NCBI GenBank assembly: GCA_028564675.1
Contig: JAOVVO010000394.1
Location: forward strand, 1 to 64,000
Origin: Onchocerca lupi
Lineage: Eukaryota; Nematoda; Chromadorea; Rhabditida; Onchocercidae
Reading direction: 5' to 3'
DNA: 64,000 nt
Position numbers and translations under genes: made by a program. The notes under the pieces were generated by a model. That model had not been told where the DNA came from, did no database searches, and worked only from the letters and a program-made list of their open reading frames with translations. Below, in pieces: positions 59,982 through 64,000 of the stretch; the stretch's first letter is position 1, and each line of letters begins with the position of its first letter.

Positions 59982-62430
59982 TCAATGTCGACTTGCTGTT
60001 CCAAATCCATTTTCCACGTTTGTCCTTCTTTCTGGATGTATCAAAAGCAGCTTTTCTTCAAGAGCCTGTAAGCTTCACATTTCGTAGCAATCTTTGCACA
60101 GAATTAAAAATGGCATTGAAGTTTCGTAAATTTGAATTAAGAAACACCTGAATCGTTTCAAGGAGATTGACGATGACCGGTGAAACACTACTAGCTAATG
60201 AAGGCGGTAAGGCACTCACACGTGACCCAATGCCCTTCGAATTTGCATCGGTGAATAACCTTTTTTTGTTAACATCTTGCGCACAAACATCATCTGTAAC
60301 AGAATGAAACCACTTAAGCGAGAAAAAATACAAAAATCCGGAAAATTTCAACAGTTATCCCTTTCTTTCATCGAATGAAATTCTGTGGACGGAAGGATTT
60401 TTTGACTTACTGAAGAATAAACTAATTTCACTAATAAAAATTGACTGTAAAAGCATGAAAGAAATAAAAGAAATTACAAACAAATGTACTTTCATAGGAA
60501 GTGAGACCATTTCTTACTGATTTCGCCGGCTGTAATGTTCCATTAATCTGTCGTCCTAAAATTTTAATTCACTAATGTCCCCAACTTTGTACCAGTTGTT
60601 CGACTGAATAAATTACGAGCCGTATAATACAATTTCAGGATTTTCAGGATATAATTTCAGAAAAAAAACAATTAATTAAGTGCAGTTGGTTGCCTGCGAC
60701 TGCAAAACTGAATGTTTTCCCAAAAAAGTACCGAACGCAAGCACCAAACCAAACTGATTAACTATCGCTGGCATACAAATCCTCTACCAAAGTATTAGCT
60801 TTGATTACAGGAAAATATATTCCACTGCGCTTTGAAGCTAACCAAATGATTTCTTTCCCACATCATAACGAAACTTTTGGATCAAATTTCATTGGATCTT
60901 AGAAAAAATGTAATAATTATGGTAATCAGAATACCGCTAAGATAAAATGAAATTTTTACCACTTTTCATCTGAATTAAACTTCCAGAACTGCGTTTGTCC
61001 TGAATAATAGACGCTCCATTAGACTGATTAGAAATTAAACAATTCGATAGCTTCGTATCTTTTACCATACCATCTAATTTTAAATCTCGAACTTCATCTT
61101 CTAATCTCTGGCAACGGACCTGCAAAAACGAGTATATATTATGCGACTAGCGCGGTACCTTTCCGTGAGATTATTAACCGATCATAGTTCACAGTAGAAC
61201 TAGAGCATGAACTATCAATTTACTCCTGATAACGCGATTAGTAATTTGAAACATCTTATTCTGTCGAATCAACATGCAGAATATTTTCTTAGCTTGTTGA
61301 ATATATTTCTCTACATGCTTATACAATATTCAAGCTTTGTTATTCTCATGTTCAATTAGTCTAAGCTTTTGACAAATAATAACCTTTAGATCTTCTTTAT
61401 TGTCAAGTTCTGTAGTGAGCAAGGCTCGCATCTCCAATTCTTCGTTTAACCTTTTTTCAGTGTCTTTAAGAGTCTCGCATGTTATCCTAAAAAAAAGAAC
61501 TAATACTAAAATGCCAGATATGTATCTGACTAGAAAAATCCGAATTTAATTTAGAGGATTTCAACACAATGGGAAGTAGAAACCATTTCCATTACTAAAT
61601 GATCCACTAATAATGAAGTAAATCCGAGATATCAGGAATGAATTACATAACTTAATTCTCTCTCTAAATCATCGTTTTTTTGCTCAAGTTTATGGACAGT
61701 ATTCATCAAATTTTCCTTTTCAACTCTCAATTCTTGCAATTCGTCGTTAAGTTTCATATCCTTGCTATACTGTTCCGCACGGAAGCGCTGAGCTTCCTCC
61801 TGAAAAAGAAGAGTGTCATTTCTTCAAAAAGGAACAAAGACAAGAATTTCAATCATTAAATCCTCCAGGAGTAACATTTGTATAAGAATATTACAGCTGC
61901 ACTCAAAATCTCGCGAATTACATGATTTCTGCATTACCGGAAGGCAACTTAGCAAGACAGACACAATACTATAGTACTACATCAATATGACTGAGACTTT
62001 AAGCACAAACGTGGTATAACAAGCCTGATCGACTCCTAGGCAATCTTTTTCATTTCAAAACCTGCTATATCTATCATGTACATCCATCTTAATGATCAAA
62101 AACAAACCTTATACCGATCTCGTTCTTGTGTCAAAACTGCGATTTCCTTTTCACGTTTACTTAACGTTAAATTAGCTGCATTCAGTTCTTTATCCAGTTC
62201 ATTTTCAATCTGCTGACTAAATGTTACAAAGTCTTTCAATTCGTTTTTTGCTTCGTTCGTTCTGAAATTCTATTTTAGCTATGCTACATCATGGCATCAA
62301 TATCCAGATTTTATTCTAATATTCAAATTGACCTCTATTGTTTCATTTATCTTTGAAAATGAATAGTTTACTCTTGTTTGTATCGTTCCGCTTCTGCACG
62401 ATACTGTTCGACTAACATCTCCCAATCCAT
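59982..62430 (-). CDS. nud-2: NudE/NDEL1 homologue (NUD-2-like), 9 exons
   Basis: Coiled-coil adaptor that binds LIS1 and dynein for nuclear migration and spindle function. Exons 5' to 3': 62430-62372, 62261-62108, 61799-61647, 61473-61384, 61119-60960, 60555-60518, 60444-60411, 60293-60148, 60065-59982; total 918 bp, about 305 residues (C. elegans NUD-2 is similar in size). Seen: MDWEMLVEQYRAEAERYKQE (WK-type NudE start), long heptad region including LEQKNDDLERE, EKRLNEELEMRALLTTELD and VRCQRLEDEVRDLK, the most conserved NudE signature. Ser-rich middle (NGASIIQDKRSSGS); C-terminal SPVIVNLLETIQ followed by ALEEKLLLIHPERR, matching the NudE ALESKL motif. The 60444-60411 exon is 34 bp and is needed to keep phase. 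The junction of exons 3 and 4 is uncertain (see findings). An alternative terminal reading runs through the last intron to a stop at 60058. Confidence 0.88.
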
Positions 62431-63739
62431 TTTTGAAATATACCTTCTTCTTCACGCCTGTATCTACAACCGCGCTTGTACCTACAATGAAAGTAAAATT
62501 CATTTGTACTTTCTAGTAATTAAACCTATCATTCGCAATCACCGAAAAATCTACGTTCTTTTATTATCGAACTGTTACTCTGTCTGAAATGATGAGAAAA
62601 AAACTACCGATTTACTGACTGAAATCACAAAAGATTTCCGCATTCATATCTTCACCAATTGATCATTTGCTCATTATTATATGCCGACATTTTGATCAAT
62701 AGGAATAAAAATCAATACTACGTCCTTTTCTTGCACTGACATGTCAATCAGTGCCAACCATCTGATGCTTCAATTTCAAAGATTGGAAACTGAGGACTAA
62801 AGCAATTGCCAGCAACTACGGTTACCTGAAGCTAAAAGTCCATAGACGATGTCACAATACTAATCATCTGATGCATGAATATTTTATAACAATAAAATGA
62901 TTCTGAAACCAACCAGAGATTTCCGCTCACTCATTAACAATCTTCCAATATATTATGACATCGAAGACTCAGAAACTCGGCTATAATAGTCTGCATGAAA
63001 ATGCGATATACTGCACTTCACGTGAGATATCCATATAAGCGACATTTAATGAATATGTGACATATGATGAGCCAGTTTAGCCCATGGCGCCTTTAGAATT
63101 AGACTATAAATAAGACCTCCGTCTATCTATCTCGCACTTATTACTCATCAGAATCAATACAACGATTTCGCAACTCTAAACATCCATGACATGCGAGATT
63201 CAGAAGAGCCCAACATCAGTACACGTAACCCAACTGCCTCTGTTTACTAGCTACAAACTACTAACGTGAACCGATCTCAGCAGGTGAAACGCTGAGTCAC
63301 CAACCAACGGATCAAACCAACAGTTATGTCACTCTTTCATTCTGACACAAGGTCGGGCATAGAGCGGAAGTTCATTTTCATATGTTGGTTTGTTTGGAAT
63401 TTTCTCTGAGGCGGAGCGGGGGGGGAGTGAGATGACTTGGTTTCTCAACTATGTTCTGAATACAAATATGCAGAAGTCTGCAATTCTCGAATGTTTAATT
63501 AGTTTAAGCATTGCGGAAATATCAGTCGAGAATGACGTCTCTCTGATTCAAATATCTCCAGAGACAGCACTGCAACTTTCACCTATTTATGTCTAGACTT
63601 GTTTCTTAATTTATATTCTTTTTGTAGAATCTTATTTTAGTTATATCTGCCCATTTGTGCTTAAGTCAGTGAATTCTTCACCCTTTAAAAATTATTTTTA
63701 TAATAGAAAAGTTATGCGGAGGATCGCTGAATGATGCTT
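62431..63739. other. Upstream region of the NudE gene
   Basis: No coding exon recognised apart from unsupported short frames. A G-rich patch (GGCGGAGCGGGGGGGGAG) lies at 63411-63428, a TGAGTCA word near 63293 and the TATA-like element near 63105. The NudE promoter should be within a few hundred bases of 62430 but shows no clear motif. Confidence 0.45.
63105..63112 (+). promoter_or_regulatory. TATA-like element
   Basis: ACTATAAATAAGACC, followed about 25-30 nt later by TCTATCTATCTCGCAC, resembles a TATA box with a pyrimidine-rich initiator on the plus strand. It could start a transcript to the right of the NudE gene. TATA-like words are common in AT-rich DNA. Confidence 0.25.
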
Positions 63740-63920
63740 GCAAAATTAATGGATCAGAGGATTGACCGTTATCACATACAACGAGTTCTCCTGATTGAAG
63801 CCCAAATGAAATGTTCTAAGCTTAAATTTAAACTTTGGTGGGTTCAGAATATGCATAGACTTTTACGATTTGTTGTTAATGCAAAGTTAAGTGGAGGGCA
63901 GAGAGCAAAACTTCCTCTTT
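63740..63920 (+). pseudogene. Possible decayed ribosomal protein S3 fragment
   Basis: A plus-strand frame reads LLRFVVNAKLSGGQRAKLPLF. Ribosomal protein S3 has LRF followed by VVSGKLRGQRAK. Upstream, AQMKCSKLKFKLWW loosely parallels the S3 AQAESLRYKLLGG segment. The spacing between the two blocks is shortened and the next residues diverge, so it would be a degenerate copy. Evidence is a short match only; coincidence is possible. Confidence 0.25.
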
Positions 63921-64000
63921 TTTATTTCTTCTTTCTCTTGTTTCTTATTAATTTAACGATTAGTATCGTTATTTTTTGCTTTTGAAATTTAGAAATACCG

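Noticed and set aside
1..64000. tRNA, rRNA, CRISPR or bacterial (Wolbachia-like) insertions
   Set aside because: No cloverleaf-like element, rRNA segment, regular spacer array or bacterial-type operon was recognised on either strand. A covariance-model scan would be the decisive test.

Overview
The window is eukaryotic, AT-rich (homopolymer runs up to 72 nt, many GT-AG introns of 50 bp to about 1 kb) and looks like a parasitic nematode, most likely spirurid/filarial. The reasons are nematode-type DB modules in a secreted Ig/FN3 protein, a nematode-style BEL/Pao retrotransposon, and gene structures typical of filarial genomes. The species assignment is inference. I see no bacterial (for example Wolbachia) genes, tRNA genes, rRNA genes or CRISPR.

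Layout. (1) 210-9857, minus: the 5' 24 exons of a non-muscle myosin II heavy chain (about 1,179 codons: head, IQ region, start of the rod). The rest lies beyond base 1. (2) 9.9-21.1 kb: a non-coding divergent interval with a GC-richer candidate promoter island near 10.3 kb, hairpins and tandem duplications. (3) 21130-23932, plus: an eight-exon HPF1 homologue (PARP1/2 cofactor) with catalytic residues kept and one GC-AG intron. (4) 26271-27929, plus: an intronless secreted protein with DB-FN3-Ig-DB-FN3 architecture, resembling C. elegans C25G4.10. (5) 30.5-33.3 kb: unrecognised coding-like fragments and interspersed repeats. (6) 33411-41994, minus: a nearly full-length BEL/Pao LTR retrotransposon (LTRs, GTCAC target duplication, gag, zinc knuckles, protease, RT/RNase H, integrase, envelope-like region), interrupted by several stops and frameshifts. 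(7) 42-49 kb: repeats, including a second, strongly decayed BEL/Pao gag fragment (45.4-46.1 kb) and a long inverted repeat. (8) 49423-52194, plus: a five-exon Spec3/Stum-family membrane protein. (9) 52.2-60 kb: the interval between convergent genes, holding a promoter-like GC-richer island near 56 kb. (10) 59982-62430, minus: a nudE/NUD-2 homologue. (11) 62.4-64 kb: upstream DNA, a TATA-like element and a possible decayed ribosomal protein S3 fragment.

The host genes are not a pathway. Myosin II (contractility) and NudE (dynein/LIS1 cofactor) are cytoskeletal. HPF1 serves the nuclear DNA-damage response. Stum is a neuronal/sensory membrane protein. The DB/Ig/FN3 protein is probably extracellular. 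The most interesting points are the HPF1 homologue with its catalytic spacing kept exactly, a frame-preserving 27-nt microexon in myosin loop 1, and the envelope-bearing BEL/Pao element whose empty site can be read from a neighbouring repeat.
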